Shown here: positions 22,453-31,641 of the stretch, piece after piece | Numbering within the stretch: the stretch's first letter is position 1 | How the letters are laid out: every line of letters starts with the position of its first letter | Assembly (NCBI GenBank): GCA_000806155.1 | Contig: JWKX01000016.1 | Span: forward strand, 1-39,028 | Reading direction: 5' to 3' | Length of the DNA stretch: 39,028 nt | From: an archaeon GW2011_AR18 | GTDB lineage: Archaea > Nanobdellota > Nanobdellia > SCGC-AAA011-G17 > GW2011-AR18 | The notes under the pieces: model-generated | Told to the model about the DNA's origin: nothing | The model's input: only the letters and a program-made list of their open reading frames with translations | Databases searched by the model: none | Program-made: the position numbers and the translations under genes

Positions 22453-23280
22453 TTATTCTAACAAATGTTCTTTATGGACAAATAGACTTCTAACAAACCA
22501 ATACATTGCATATATTTCAAAGGCAAACGGAAGATAACCTAAATATCCAAGAATAGGCATCTCAAATATTTTATAGAGTCCTAAAAAAGGAACATTGTAA
22601 ACCCACTTATAAGGAGCCCAGTAATTCCAGAACTCCCAAAAGAAACCACATATAATACCAGCAAGCAATAAACATAATGGAACAGATAATTTTCCTTCTT
22701 TAAAATATTTAATAATACTAGGCTGTTTATGAAGATAATTAATAGGATCAAGCATGAAAAAGAAAGCTAACCATATAAGTGGATAAGCAAATACTGGAAA
22801 TATTATTGATAGAAGCAACATCAAAACACCAGAATAAACCATAATAAAGAGTGTTGATCTTGAAATATTATATCTTCTAATATTAAACCTATTAAATAAA
22901 TGAATAGTTCTTAAAAGTTCAAAAGTTTCAAAAATAGCTGGAACAACAGTAGAAAAAGATATTAACATAAAAATTTTCTCTGAAACAATACTATTCCAAA
23001 ATTCACCTCCAACATACAACCAGTTATTAAGTGAATGATTAATCAGTTCAAACAAACTCCATAAAACTGAAGATAATAATAACATACCAATAAACATAAT
23101 AAAATTATTTGAAATAAGAGAACGCTTCTTAAGTTTGTATACTAAAGCATCAATTATAAAAATAAAACCAAACCATGCCAAAGGAAAATAATAAAGCGAA
23201 ATATATCTTACATTAAATAAAAAACTTAATTCAACTATAAGAACTAAAATTATACCTAAAAAACCATACCATTTAAACAT
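22453..23280 (-). CDS. polytopic membrane protein, about eight helices
   Basis: A 275-residue integral membrane protein that I recognise only as a conserved type. The features are YYFPLAWFGFIFIIDALVYKL, WSLFELINHSLNNWLYVGGE, a WEFWNYWAPYKWVYNVPFLG block and PILGYLGYLPFAFEIYAMYW near the end. The pattern of Trp/Tyr-rich junctions and a repeated internal half (residues about 15-110 and 160-265) suggests a duplicated four-helix unit, as in carotenoid-cyclase-like membrane enzymes. I cannot assign a reaction. A TATA-like CTATATAAAAA lies about 25 bp upstream of ATG 23280. Divergent from a GT2 gene. Confidence 0.6.
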   Translation of the reverse strand: MFKWYGFLGIILVLIVELSFLFNVRYISLYYFPLAWFGFIFIIDALVYKLKKRSLISNNFIMFIGMLLLSSVLWSLFELINHSLNNWLYVGGEFWNSIVSEKIFMLISFSTVVPAIFETFELLRTIHLFNRFNIRRYNISRSTLFIMVYSGVLMLLLSIIFPVFAYPLIWLAFFFMLDPINYLHKQPSIIKYFKEGKLSVPLCLLLAGIICGFFWEFWNYWAPYKWVYNVPFLGLYKIFEMPILGYLGYLPFAFEIYAMYWFVRSLFVHKEHLLE

Positions 23281-23348
23281 AAAAATAATAAAAATAAATC
23301 TATATAAAAACCTATTCTTTTATAAATCAAATAATAACAGATTTCTTA

Positions 23349-24230
23349 ATGATAAGTATAATAATTACAGCATACAAAGAACCAAGAACAATAGGAAAAG
23401 CAATAGAGGCTTTCAAGAACCAAAAAATAAAAGAGAAACATGAGATAATAGTAATAGCTCCAGATGAAGAGACAATAAATGAAGCGAAAAAATACAAAGT
23501 AAAGATAATAAAAGATGAAAATAAAGGAAAACCTTCTGCACTAAATCTAGCATTTGAGAAAACAAGAAAATCTGATATTTTAATATTAACAGACGGAGAT
23601 GTATATGTTTCAGAGAATTCTGTAAATGAGTTAGTAAAACAATTCAGAGATGAAAAAGTTGGCGCAGCAACAGGAAGACCAATATCATTAAGTGATAAAA
23701 ATACAATGTTAGGATACTGGAGTCATCTGTTAACAGATGTAGGAGCACATGAGACAAGAACTAATTTAGTAAGAAAAGAAAAGTTCATAGTATGTTCAGG
23801 ATATCTAATGGCTATAAGAAACAAAATAGTTGATGTAATACCACCAGATTGTTTAAGTGATGATGCAGTAATATCAAATTTAATATATGCAAAAGGATAC
23901 AATACAACTTACAGTCCAGAAGCAAAAGTATATATAAAATACCCAGATAATTTCAAAGACTGGATGAAACAGAAAAGAAGAAGTGCAGGGGGATATTTAC
24001 AGATAAAAAAATATGCATACAGAAGCGATGGAATGAGAAGTTTCACAAAAGAAAGTTCTGGAATAATAAGAGCATTAAGATATCCATCTAATATTAAAGA
24101 ATTCTACTGGACAATAATATTAGTAATAGCAAGATTATATTTATGGATGATAATATTCATAGACTTCAAAATATTAAGAAGAAAACTATTCAAAGAAACA
24201 GGATGGGAAAGAATAGAGAGCACTAAATAA
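23349..24230 (+). CDS. GT2 glycosyltransferase with C-terminal membrane segment
   Basis: A family 2 (GT-A fold) transferase. SIIITAYKEPRTIGKAIEAF is the N-terminal nucleotide-binding strand and helix, KGKPSALNLAFE follows, and LTDGDVYV supplies the DxD-type metal motif. SDDAVISNLIYAKGY (acceptor-side acid) and MKQKRRSAGGYLQ complete a QxxRW-like region of processive or membrane GTs. A hydrophobic helix near residues 245-265 may anchor it. At 293 residues it is probably a polyprenyl-linked sugar transferase on the inner face of the membrane. It has its own TATA-like TTTATAAAT 26 bp before ATG 23349. It converges on the NUDIX gene with an 8-bp overlap. Confidence 0.85.
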   Translation: MISIIITAYKEPRTIGKAIEAFKNQKIKEKHEIIVIAPDEETINEAKKYKVKIIKDENKGKPSALNLAFEKTRKSDILILTDGDVYVSENSVNELVKQFRDEKVGAATGRPISLSDKNTMLGYWSHLLTDVGAHETRTNLVRKEKFIVCSGYLMAIRNKIVDVIPPDCLSDDAVISNLIYAKGYNTTYSPEAKVYIKYPDNFKDWMKQKRRSAGGYLQIKKYAYRSDGMRSFTKESSGIIRALRYPSNIKEFYWTIILVIARLYLWMIIFIDFKILRRKLFKETGWERIESTK

Positions 24231-24633
24231 TTTTTATTAATTTAAAAAATTTAATTAAGTCTTTCTTATAAGATTCTGGAAACTTATGTTGCTCAAGATT
24301 TGATAGAAAAAATTCTACACTTAAATGTTTAATTTCACTAATTTCATCAACCTGAATTCTTTCCTTGCCAGCTATTACTTTAGCTTTATACAAAATTAAC
24401 AGATTATTAATATTTTCATAAGAAATAAATATCTCCCCAATATAATCAGAAATTTTAACTTCAACATCAAGATTAGTCTCTTCTTTTAATTCACGTTTAA
24501 GAGCATCAATATCAGACTCATCTCTTTCAACATGCCCACCTGGAAGACTATACATCCCAATATAAGGATTCTTTCTACGTTTTACACATAATAATTTATT
24601 ATTATTAAAAATAACAGCATTAACTATTCGCAT
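24223..24633 (-). CDS. NUDIX hydrolase
   Basis: A pyrophosphohydrolase acting on nucleoside diphosphate-linked compounds. From ATG 24633 the protein has 136 residues. It begins MRIVNAVIFNNNKLLCVKRR and carries the complete NUDIX box in GGHVERDESDIDALKRELKE followed by ETNLDV (GX5EX7REUXEE). WxLPGG-type spacing is present as YSLPGG. An upstream in-frame ATG (24762) exists, but the added residues are hydrophobic and unrelated. The TATA-like box at 24655-24663 lies 26 bp from 24633, so this start is strongly favoured. Substrate may be an 8-oxo-dNTP or a nucleotide sugar; unknown. Confidence 0.9.
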   Translation of the reverse strand: MRIVNAVIFNNNKLLCVKRRKNPYIGMYSLPGGHVERDESDIDALKRELKEETNLDVEVKISDYIGEIFISYENINNLLILYKAKVIAGKERIQVDEISEIKHLSVEFFLSNLEQHKFPESYKKDLIKFFKLIKII

Positions 24634-24654
24634 AAATAAAACTATTACAATAAG

Positions 24655-24663
24655 TTTAAATAT
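24655..24663. promoter_or_regulatory. single TATA box shared by two divergent leaderless genes
   Basis: TTTAAATAT is centred 26 bp from the NUDIX ATG (24633, minus) and 28 bp from the GT39-like ATG (24687, plus). No other TATA-like sequence fits either gene. One near-palindromic box therefore seems to serve both directions. Confidence 0.55.
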
Positions 24664-24686
24664 CATTCTAAAACCTAAATTCTCAG

Positions 24687-26046
24687 ATGAACAGAGAGAA
24701 AATAAAGAACTGGATGAAAGAAAAACATAATTCATTATTTCTATTAATATTATTATTTGCACTAGGAATCAGATTATTATACTTAAATTCTAATGCGGCA
24801 GTATGGTGGGATGAGGCAAGCTATCTATCAACAGCAAAACACTGGTTCTTTAATGTACAGTATACACCAAACCCGCAAAATGCAATATTCTTTCCATTAT
24901 TATTAGGAATATTATTTAAAATAGGGTTAAATGAGATAATAGTAAAATTCCTAACAGTAGTAATACCATCAGCAATTCCAACCAGACTTTTTAGCATTAT
25001 TCTTCCAAGTATTAAGCATATATTATTTCTGGAAATGGTACAAACACAAGAAAAACATCAACATATACTTAGCAGGATTATTTCTAGGACTAGCATTCAT
25101 GACAAGAACACAGAGCGTCTTATTAGTAGGAATTTATATAATATTCTTATTGATAACAGATGGAATAATAAAAACAATAAAAAATAAATATCTATGGATA
25201 ACAGGAATAATAAGTTTCATAACAGTATCACCATACTTAATATATAATTACATAAATTATAAAAATGTACTGGCATTTACAGCGGGATATAGCGGACAGG
25301 TAGAGGCAAAAGTACCATTCGGATGGCATATATTAAATTTCTTAAAAAGCTATACAGGATTAGATACAATAAGCTGGATATATTTCATATTATTCATAAT
25401 AGGATTAGTTACACTAATAGACCTAATATTAGGATTTGATCAGATAAGAAAAGACAATATAAAAATAAAAGCTGACCTAATGAATGTAATAATAATGCTA
25501 GTAGTATTAGCATTTTTCATATTCTATATAAGGATAGCAGAAGACAGATGGATAATACTTACAGCAATACCAATGTTCTATTTCATAGGAAAAGGGATAT
25601 ATTATATTTTAGGATTTTTCAAGAACATGAAAACAAGTGTTAAAGTCTTTATAATATTAATAATATTAATACTTGGAGCATATTCACAATTAACAACAGC
25701 GGATATATTGATACAACAAAAAAAAGATTCATACTTACAGGTAAAACAAGCATCAATATGGATGAAAGAGAACACAAACACTAATGATAAGATAGTAAGT
25801 AATTCTGAACCACAGATGACATATTATACAGAAAGAAAAATAGAAACATGGGGAGTGAATGAAACAGAATTCAATGATATATGGGAAAGAGAGAAACCAA
25901 AATATTATGTAATATCAGGATTTGAGAGACATAATGACTGGGTGTATACATATCCACAAAACCATCAAGACAAATTAGTGCCAGTACAAAGCTATACAAT
26001 AGATGGAAAGAATCCAATATTAGTTATTTATGAAGCAAAACATTAA
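24687..26046 (+). pseudogene. GT39/PMT-like membrane glycosyltransferase, broken by internal deletion and frameshift
   Basis: The first frame begins as a normal GT-C enzyme: a membrane helix, then AAVWWDEASYLSTAKHWF (the DE catalytic-loop motif of PMT/ArnT enzymes) and FFPLLLGILFKIG. It runs to NEIIVKFLTVVIPSA at about 24978. Sense then continues in another frame, open from 24964: DFLALFFQVLSIYYFWKWYK, LAGLFLGLAFMTRTQSVLLV, several membrane helices, and a soluble exterior end with QMTYYTERKIETWG and YVISGFERHNDWV. The one or two helices expected between (perhaps 45-60 residues) are absent. Intact, it would move a sugar from a lipid carrier to a surface acceptor. Fragment calls: 24687-25187 and about 24964-26046. 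Confidence 0.7.
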
Positions 26047-27211
26047 CACTAGAATTAAGCATCTTAGAACAATTACTTCTAGAAAATCTTTCAGTTGATT
26101 TAACAATCTTAGAATGATTCTTAACTTTGAAATCAGAATTCAAAATAACTTCAATCTTAGAAGCGAAATCTTTAAGATCGTAAGGCTTAGCCAAAAGTCC
26201 ATTAACATTATCAATAACAATCTCAGAAGGACCAGCAGAATCATCCCAGGCAACAACAGGACAACCACAAGCCATAGCCTCAACTGGAACAATACCGAAA
26301 TCTTCCTTAACAGAAGGATAAGCAAAAACTTCAGCAAGATTATTCAATGCAACAAGATCCTTATCAGGAATAAAATCTAAAAATTTAATATTATCCTCAA
26401 CACCAATATCCTTAGCGATATTTATTAGTTCATTCTTGTAAAAGTTATCAATCTTACCAGAGAATACAATTAAAAAATCTTTATCCTTAAGATATCTTAA
26501 AGATTCAACAAGAAGCTCATAACGTTTATCAGGAATCAACCTACCATGAGAGATAATAAATTTCTTATTAATATTATATTTTTTAAGAACATATTCACAA
26601 GATTTCCTAGATAAAGGCTTGAATATCTCATTAATAGTAGGATAGCATACAACAGGTTTAATATTATAAATTTTTTCAGCTCTGTTCTTAGTATAAACAC
26701 TGTTAACAAAAACAGCATCAGCATTCTTAACAACTTTAATATCATCAGGACGCATCAACCTGCCAAGAAAAATACCAGCAACAAGAGCAATAATCCTCCC
26801 AACATCAAAACCGCCAACATATTTCATCCTCTTATCATCCATATACAAGAAATTAGGAGGGTGATGAAGGTATATGATATAAGGGATCTTATAATGTTTC
26901 TTCATGTAATAACATAATCTAGAACAGAGATAACTATGACTTATAAACAAAGATGAATCTTTATATCTATTTAATGAAGCCCTATTAAGAAAAGTCCACA
27001 TAATCTTCAAGAAACCAAATTTAAAAAATTTACGAGAATGCTCATCAACATTAATACCAGGAAACATCTTCTCTGAAATAGACTTATCAAAAGAGCCAAA
27101 AGAGACAGTAACATCAAAATCCTTCTTTAAAGATTCAGCCTGAAAGGCCATAACTCTCTCAAGACCGCCAAAACCGTGAAGAAAATCATAGATAATAACA
27201 ACTTTTTTCAT
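26024..27211 (-). CDS. GT4-family glycosyltransferase
   Basis: A retaining GT-B enzyme, 395 residues. IYDFLHGFGGLERVMAFQAE is the N-terminal glycine-rich acceptor loop. ISHGRLIPDKRYELLVESL is the start of the C-terminal donor domain. VFAYPSVKEDFGIVPVEAMACGCPVVAW-type sequence (here SVKEDFGIVPVEAMACGCPV) gives the EX7E donor motif. It is the last gene of a six-cistron operon, overlapping the methyltransferase upstream by 4 bp (ATGA). It probably adds a hexose to a lipid-linked glycan in the cytoplasm. It converges on the broken GT39 gene with a 23-bp overlap. Confidence 0.92.
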   Translation of the reverse strand: MKKVVIIYDFLHGFGGLERVMAFQAESLKKDFDVTVSFGSFDKSISEKMFPGINVDEHSRKFFKFGFLKIMWTFLNRASLNRYKDSSLFISHSYLCSRLCYYMKKHYKIPYIIYLHHPPNFLYMDDKRMKYVGGFDVGRIIALVAGIFLGRLMRPDDIKVVKNADAVFVNSVYTKNRAEKIYNIKPVVCYPTINEIFKPLSRKSCEYVLKKYNINKKFIISHGRLIPDKRYELLVESLRYLKDKDFLIVFSGKIDNFYKNELINIAKDIGVEDNIKFLDFIPDKDLVALNNLAEVFAYPSVKEDFGIVPVEAMACGCPVVAWDDSAGPSEIVIDNVNGLLAKPYDLKDFASKIEVILNSDFKVKNHSKIVKSTERFSRSNCSKMLNSSVNVLLHK

Positions 27212-27732
27212 TTTACCACCTTCAATTCAGCAATAACCTCAGAAGATGGGAGAATCCAGCAAAAAAATCTTTCATAAACAGCAGGAGATAAATTAACAAT
27301 AGGATTCATAAAAAAATTCAAAAAAGTAAAAGATAGTCTAGAGAAATTCAGTTTACTATAAACAACAACGAATTTAGGAGTATCATAATAACACTTATCT
27401 GTAAAAAAATCAAAAGTGAAATAAGAGAAATATCTTTTATGAGTAGGATCACGATAGTTAACACCGCAGGAAAAATGAGGAACATGAATTTTAATAATGC
27501 CATTAGGTTTAGTAATACGGTGCAATTCTTTCATGACTTTAATCAGATCATCAACATGTTCTAAAATGTGAGAACAGAAAACCTCATCAAACTCATTGTT
27601 CTTGAAAGGATAAGGAAACTTGTTCAAAGAGTGGACAACATCAACACCTTTTAGTTTAAGATCATCAAGATTAACCCAACCTTCAGACTTAGACCTGATA
27701 TCAGGACCACAACCAATATTAAGTTTTTTCAT
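27208..27732 (-). CDS. SAM-dependent methyltransferase (Methyltransf_11 type)
   Basis: A 174-residue class I methyltransferase. KKLNIGCGPDIRSKSEGWVN is motif I. SLNKFPYPFKNNEFDEVFCS and HILEHVDDLIKVMKELHRIT are the post-motif regions typical of enzymes found in surface polysaccharide clusters, followed by KPNGIIKIHVPHFS. In such clusters these enzymes usually methylate a sugar or act near chain termination. It overlaps both operon neighbours by 4 bp, which argues for coupled translation and a role in the same glycan. Confidence 0.88.
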   Translation of the reverse strand: MKKLNIGCGPDIRSKSEGWVNLDDLKLKGVDVVHSLNKFPYPFKNNEFDEVFCSHILEHVDDLIKVMKELHRITKPNGIIKIHVPHFSCGVNYRDPTHKRYFSYFTFDFFTDKCYYDTPKFVVVYSKLNFSRLSFTFLNFFMNPIVNLSPAVYERFFCWILPSSEVIAELKVVK

Positions 27733-28548
27733 CTTTGAGCCCTCATAAGCCAGCCTTTCTCTGTTGATAAATTACGATTCTTGAATTTAGAGACAATAGA
27801 CCCATAAATAAAGATTATCATCCAGAAGAATAATGAAAAAGCTCCCTTGAATGAACGAGTCTTATGAATATTTATGATATAAAAGAATAATAAAGGAATA
27901 TAAAAATTGAAGAAAGTTATATGAACATTATATTTAGAGAAAACCTGATCACGAGCCTTAGCTGTACGAGTTTTCTGTTTTAGAATATCCTTAAAAGACA
28001 TAGTATAAGTTAGAGTATGCATCCTTGGAAGCTTATGATCATCAACTACAACAACTTTGTAATCATTATTTAAAATTTCCAGACTTCTTTCAAAATCATC
28101 ACCAAGAGTAGTATTTTCCTTATATAACTTTTTCCTGAAAACATTAACAAGGAAAGGAAAACCATTCTTTGAACTATCAACAATCCTTAAACCATCAACA
28201 ACTTTAGTGTATTTCTTCTTAAGGAATTCAATCCATAAAAAATTTAAAATCCTTAGGATCATTCACTCTGAAAATCCAGTCAGCATCATGGACAATAATA
28301 ATATCACCCTTAGCTAACTTAATTATTTTATTAATAACAGCGTGCTTGCCTTTTCTTTCATTAAGATGGACATGCTTGACGAATTTATATTTATCAACAA
28401 TCTTAGATGTATTATCAGAAGAACCATCATTGCCTACTATTACTTCAATACCAGGAAAATGTTTTTTAAGATTTTTTAAATTATCAAGAACAGTACCAAT
28501 ATGCTTCTCCTCATTATGAGCAGCAATCAAAAAAGTTACTTTTTTCAT
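27729..28548 (-). pseudogene. GT2 glycosyltransferase split by a +1 frameshift
   Basis: Frame one (28228-28548) starts MKKVTFLIAAHNEEKHIGTV and includes VIVGNDGSSDNTSKIVDKYK and IIVHDADWIFRVNDPKDFKF before stopping. Frame two (27729-28262) continues the same protein: WIEFLKKKYTKVVDGLRIVD, LGDDFERSLEILNNDYKVVV (acceptor-side acids), KQKTRTAKARDQVFSKY (KQ..R motif) and two membrane helices. The change of frame falls at a run of six T (coding strand, about 28231-28240). One fewer T would give a single 270-residue GT2 enzyme. It may be a sequencing error, a true mutation or a frameshift site. Position in a tightly overlapping operon argues that the gene was recently functional. Confidence 0.75.
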
Positions 28549-29285
28549 AGTTTATCGTAAATTTTAACAATGAACCTGAAAGGAGAGTATATTAACCTTA
28601 GCCTTACAATAGCTAAAAACATTTCCTTGGAAGCTCTCTTAACATTAAGACTTGAACCAGGAGAGTCACTCCATACTGTAGGAATTTCCTTAATAGAAAA
28701 ACCATTTCTTTTGAACTGATATAATAAGTCAACATCAAAAGCCCAACGAGTAATACCTAAATGCTGAAGAACTTTCTTTAATCTATCTTTTTTGAAGAGC
28801 TTCGCACCGCACTGTGAATCATGAATCTCAATACCAAACAATAATCTGACTAAGAAATTAAAAGCCCTGGAAGCAACCCTCCTTAAAACAGGCTGTCTAG
28901 GACTAACTTTAGCACCATCAATCCAACGAGAGGCAATAATAGAATCATAACCATCAATATTCCTGACAAGCTCATAATAAGCATCAGCTTTAGTAGAATT
29001 ATCAGCATCAACAAAACCAATCAATTTTCCTTTAGCTGATCTGAAACCTTCAATAACTGCACCGCCTTTACCAATAGCTTCCTTGAAATCAAGAAATCTG
29101 ACTGAAGAATATTTTTTAGAGAAATTTTTAACAACAACTAACGTATTATCTTTACAACCATTAAGAACAACAATAATCTCATAATTTTTCTTATAAACAT
29201 TATTAAAAAATTTAGCATAATCATCCAATGTAGAAGATATCCTCTTCTCTTCATTATATGCTGGGATTATTATTGATAGTTCCAT
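28545..29285 (-). CDS. GT2 dolichyl-phosphate hexose synthase-like enzyme
   Basis: A DPM1/ALG5-type transferase of 246 residues. MELSIIIPAYNEEKRISSTL opens the GT-A fold. GKGGAVIEGFRSAKGKLIGF and VDADNST give the metal motif, and IIASRWIDGAKV, SRAFNFLVRLLFG, HDSQCGAKLFKK and WAFDVDLLYQFKRNG follow the family order exactly. It would make a polyprenyl-phosphate sugar used by GT-C enzymes on the outer face. It overlaps the flippase start by 32 bp and the downstream GT2 by 4 bp. Confidence 0.92.
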   Translation of the reverse strand: MELSIIIPAYNEEKRISSTLDDYAKFFNNVYKKNYEIIVVLNGCKDNTLVVVKNFSKKYSSVRFLDFKEAIGKGGAVIEGFRSAKGKLIGFVDADNSTKADAYYELVRNIDGYDSIIASRWIDGAKVSPRQPVLRRVASRAFNFLVRLLFGIEIHDSQCGAKLFKKDRLKKVLQHLGITRWAFDVDLLYQFKRNGFSIKEIPTVWSDSPGSSLNVKRASKEMFLAIVRLRLIYSPFRFIVKIYDKL

Positions 29286-30546
29286 ATCTGTTCCTATATA
29301 AAGTATAAAACATCATCAATATAAACATTAGCATCATAACAACAGTAAGAGAATTAATAACCTGCCTCAATGAATCATGAAATAATACAATAGAAACTAT
29401 CTCAATAATATTAAAAAATAATAAAATAAATATAAAACTAATCCTATTAACAGATAGATTATACAAAGCTAAAAGATATGATAATGAGAAGAATGACATC
29501 AATAAAGCAAAAGTAGCAATATAAGATGTAATTTCAAGATATTCAGATCCAAACAATATCATCACAATAAGTTTAGGGAGAACAAAATAACCAACACTAA
29601 TAGCTGCAGAGATAAGTGCAACAATAGATAATGCCTTGTTAAGAATATGGACATTAGGCTTTTTCATAGCATCCATCTCAGCAACTTTAGGGAACATAAC
29701 CATAGAAATTGATAAAGATGCAAAAAATACAATACGACCAAGAAGAGCAGCAGCAGCATAGAAACCAGACGAAATATCATTAAAGTAGTGCTTCACAAGA
29801 ATGACATCAAGGCTATAGAAAGCAGTAAGAGATAACATTGTAATAAGAACAGGGAAAGAATATTTGTAAATAGACTTAATCTCAATATCCTCAACTTTTT
29901 TAGATAAATATCTTTTTTTAAGAGGCCAAAGTGATATTATGAATGGTATAATATAGGATAGCACTATACCAATAAATGCGCCAACAATACCAAAACCTAA
30001 CATAACTAATAAGAAACCGAAAAATAATTTTGTAATAGCCTCAATTACGATATTAATACCAAGAGGTTTGAAAGTTTGTAAGCCTTGTAATATACCACGA
30101 TTTATAGGTAATAAAAATATAAAAAAAACTAATATAGACATAACTATAACAAGCGATATTCCGTATTTTAAATTTAAAAATGGGAATATAGTATTATACC
30201 AAAAAAAACCGCTTATTATTGCTAATATAATACCATATAAAGATAATTTCTTCAGAGAATAATAAAAAAGATATCTAATCTTGTTTTCCTGATCATTAGC
30301 CTTGAACTTAGCCACAAACTTCGATAGAGTAGTCTGAATAACATTGAAAGGAACTAATAATATATACAATAAAGAGAGTATAGCACCTAAAGCACCATAA
30401 TCAGCAGGACCTAAAATACGGCCCATACCAAGATGATAAATATAACCAGAAGCATTAGCAATCATAGTAGCTGTAAAAAGGATAATACCATCTCTAATTA
30501 AAGAATCATTCTTATCATATTTCAAAAATTTTTTAATTATATCCAT
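29254..30546 (-). CDS. polysaccharide/oligosaccharide flippase (Wzx/MOP superfamily)
   Basis: A 430-residue protein with about twelve membrane helices and no large loops. The N-terminal region contains GIILFTATMIANASGYIYHL, GRILGPADYGALGAILSLLY and FVAKFKANDQENKIRYLFYY, standard for O-antigen-type flippases. Later come SLTAFYSLDVILVKHYFND and MVMFPKVAEMDAM. It would carry the lipid-linked glycan across the membrane. Its start overlaps the transferase gene upstream by 10 bp and its end overlaps the GT2 by 32 bp, so it is in the middle of the operon. Confidence 0.92.
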   Translation of the reverse strand: MDIIKKFLKYDKNDSLIRDGIILFTATMIANASGYIYHLGMGRILGPADYGALGAILSLLYILLVPFNVIQTTLSKFVAKFKANDQENKIRYLFYYSLKKLSLYGIILAIISGFFWYNTIFPFLNLKYGISLVIVMSILVFFIFLLPINRGILQGLQTFKPLGINIVIEAITKLFFGFLLVMLGFGIVGAFIGIVLSYIIPFIISLWPLKKRYLSKKVEDIEIKSIYKYSFPVLITMLSLTAFYSLDVILVKHYFNDISSGFYAAAALLGRIVFFASLSISMVMFPKVAEMDAMKKPNVHILNKALSIVALISAAISVGYFVLPKLIVMILFGSEYLEITSYIATFALLMSFFSLSYLLALYNLSVNRISFIFILLFFNIIEIVSIVLFHDSLRQVINSLTVVMMLMFILMMFYTLYRNRYGTINNNPSI

Positions 30547-31544
30547 ATCAAGCTCGATATTATAAGTTCAATAATCATGAAAGAATAGACAATCTGATTT
30601 TCTGTAAATCTTCCTGTCCTAGTAAATAAATGAGTAAGTGAATAAACATGCTTACCATGCAAAGACATTATCTTGCCATCCTTAAAATAACCATAATTGT
30701 GAGCGTGCAACCTAGCTCTTGATTTTAATATTAGTTCAAGAATAAAAGGGATACTGCATATAAGAGCAGCTCTCTCAAGGTTACCAACAATAGCAATGAC
30801 AGCAATTATAGCACCAAGAAGATATGTCAGAGAATCACCAGGAAGAATCTTAGCAGGAGACCTATTATAGATAAAAAATGCAATAAGAGAACAGAATGTA
30901 AGAAGAGCAATTAGAGCGGCTACATAAGAATCATTAACGTAAGCGTAAAGACCAAGCATACCAGTATAAACAATACCCATACCTGCTTCCAAGCCATTGA
31001 AACCTGCAAGCATATTAACCATATTAGATGAACCTACAAAACCAAGAGGGACAAGAATCAAAGCATAAAAAATACCGAAATCAACAACACCAATAAATGG
31101 CAATCCCATATCTGTAGTCCCTATTTTTATCACCATAAGAGGAACTGCAGCAATAAGAGTAAGTAAAGGTTTCTGCCATTGTTTAAGACCAACAGAACCA
31201 TCATGAGACTTATCAATAATAAGATCATCAAGAAAACCAATAATAGTAACAGTAAGAATAGATAGAGCAGCACTAAATAATACAACAAGATTATAGTTAT
31301 TCAAAACCAAACCAATAGTCGTAAAACCTGAAAAAAAAGTCCTTACAAATAAAAACAACATCAAACCAGCCATAATACCAAACAAAACAGCAAGACCACC
31401 TGAAATCGGAACCAAAGGCTTAGATTCTTTATTCTGATCCTTAACAACCAAACCAATCTTCTTCAAATAACGAATAAGCCATGGAGTGATAAATAATACT
31501 ACAAAAAAACTAAAGATACCATATAAAAATACGAAATATTTCAT
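30537..31544 (-). CDS. polyprenyl-phosphate HexNAc-1-phosphate transferase (GPT/Alg7-MraY superfamily)
   Basis: The first committed enzyme of lipid-linked glycan synthesis, moving a HexNAc-1-phosphate from UDP-sugar to polyprenyl phosphate. From ATG 31544 it has 335 residues and about ten helices. Superfamily marks are KPLVPISGGLAVLFG, IIGFLDDLIIDKS (the DD pair), SSNMVNMLAGFNGLEAGMGI and NRSPAKILPGDSLTYLLGA, with KSRARLHAHNYGYFK at the C-terminus. The NxxNMLAGFNGLE form is closer to archaeal/eukaryotic Alg7 than to MraY. ATG 31544 is preferred over 31586 because a TTTTTAA box lies about 26 bp upstream. It is the first gene of the operon running to 26024. Confidence 0.92.
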   Translation of the reverse strand: MKYFVFLYGIFSFFVVLFITPWLIRYLKKIGLVVKDQNKESKPLVPISGGLAVLFGIMAGLMLFLFVRTFFSGFTTIGLVLNNYNLVVLFSAALSILTVTIIGFLDDLIIDKSHDGSVGLKQWQKPLLTLIAAVPLMVIKIGTTDMGLPFIGVVDFGIFYALILVPLGFVGSSNMVNMLAGFNGLEAGMGIVYTGMLGLYAYVNDSYVAALIALLTFCSLIAFFIYNRSPAKILPGDSLTYLLGAIIAVIAIVGNLERAALICSIPFILELILKSRARLHAHNYGYFKDGKIMSLHGKHVYSLTHLFTRTGRFTENQIVYSFMIIELIISSLIWI

Positions 31545-31641
31545 AAGAATAGGGCAGAATTTGAGATTAAAAAGCTTTCTAAACAAGATTATAAAATCAT
31601 AAAATAAAAAGTCTTATAATAAACAATTCCAGCATAAAATC

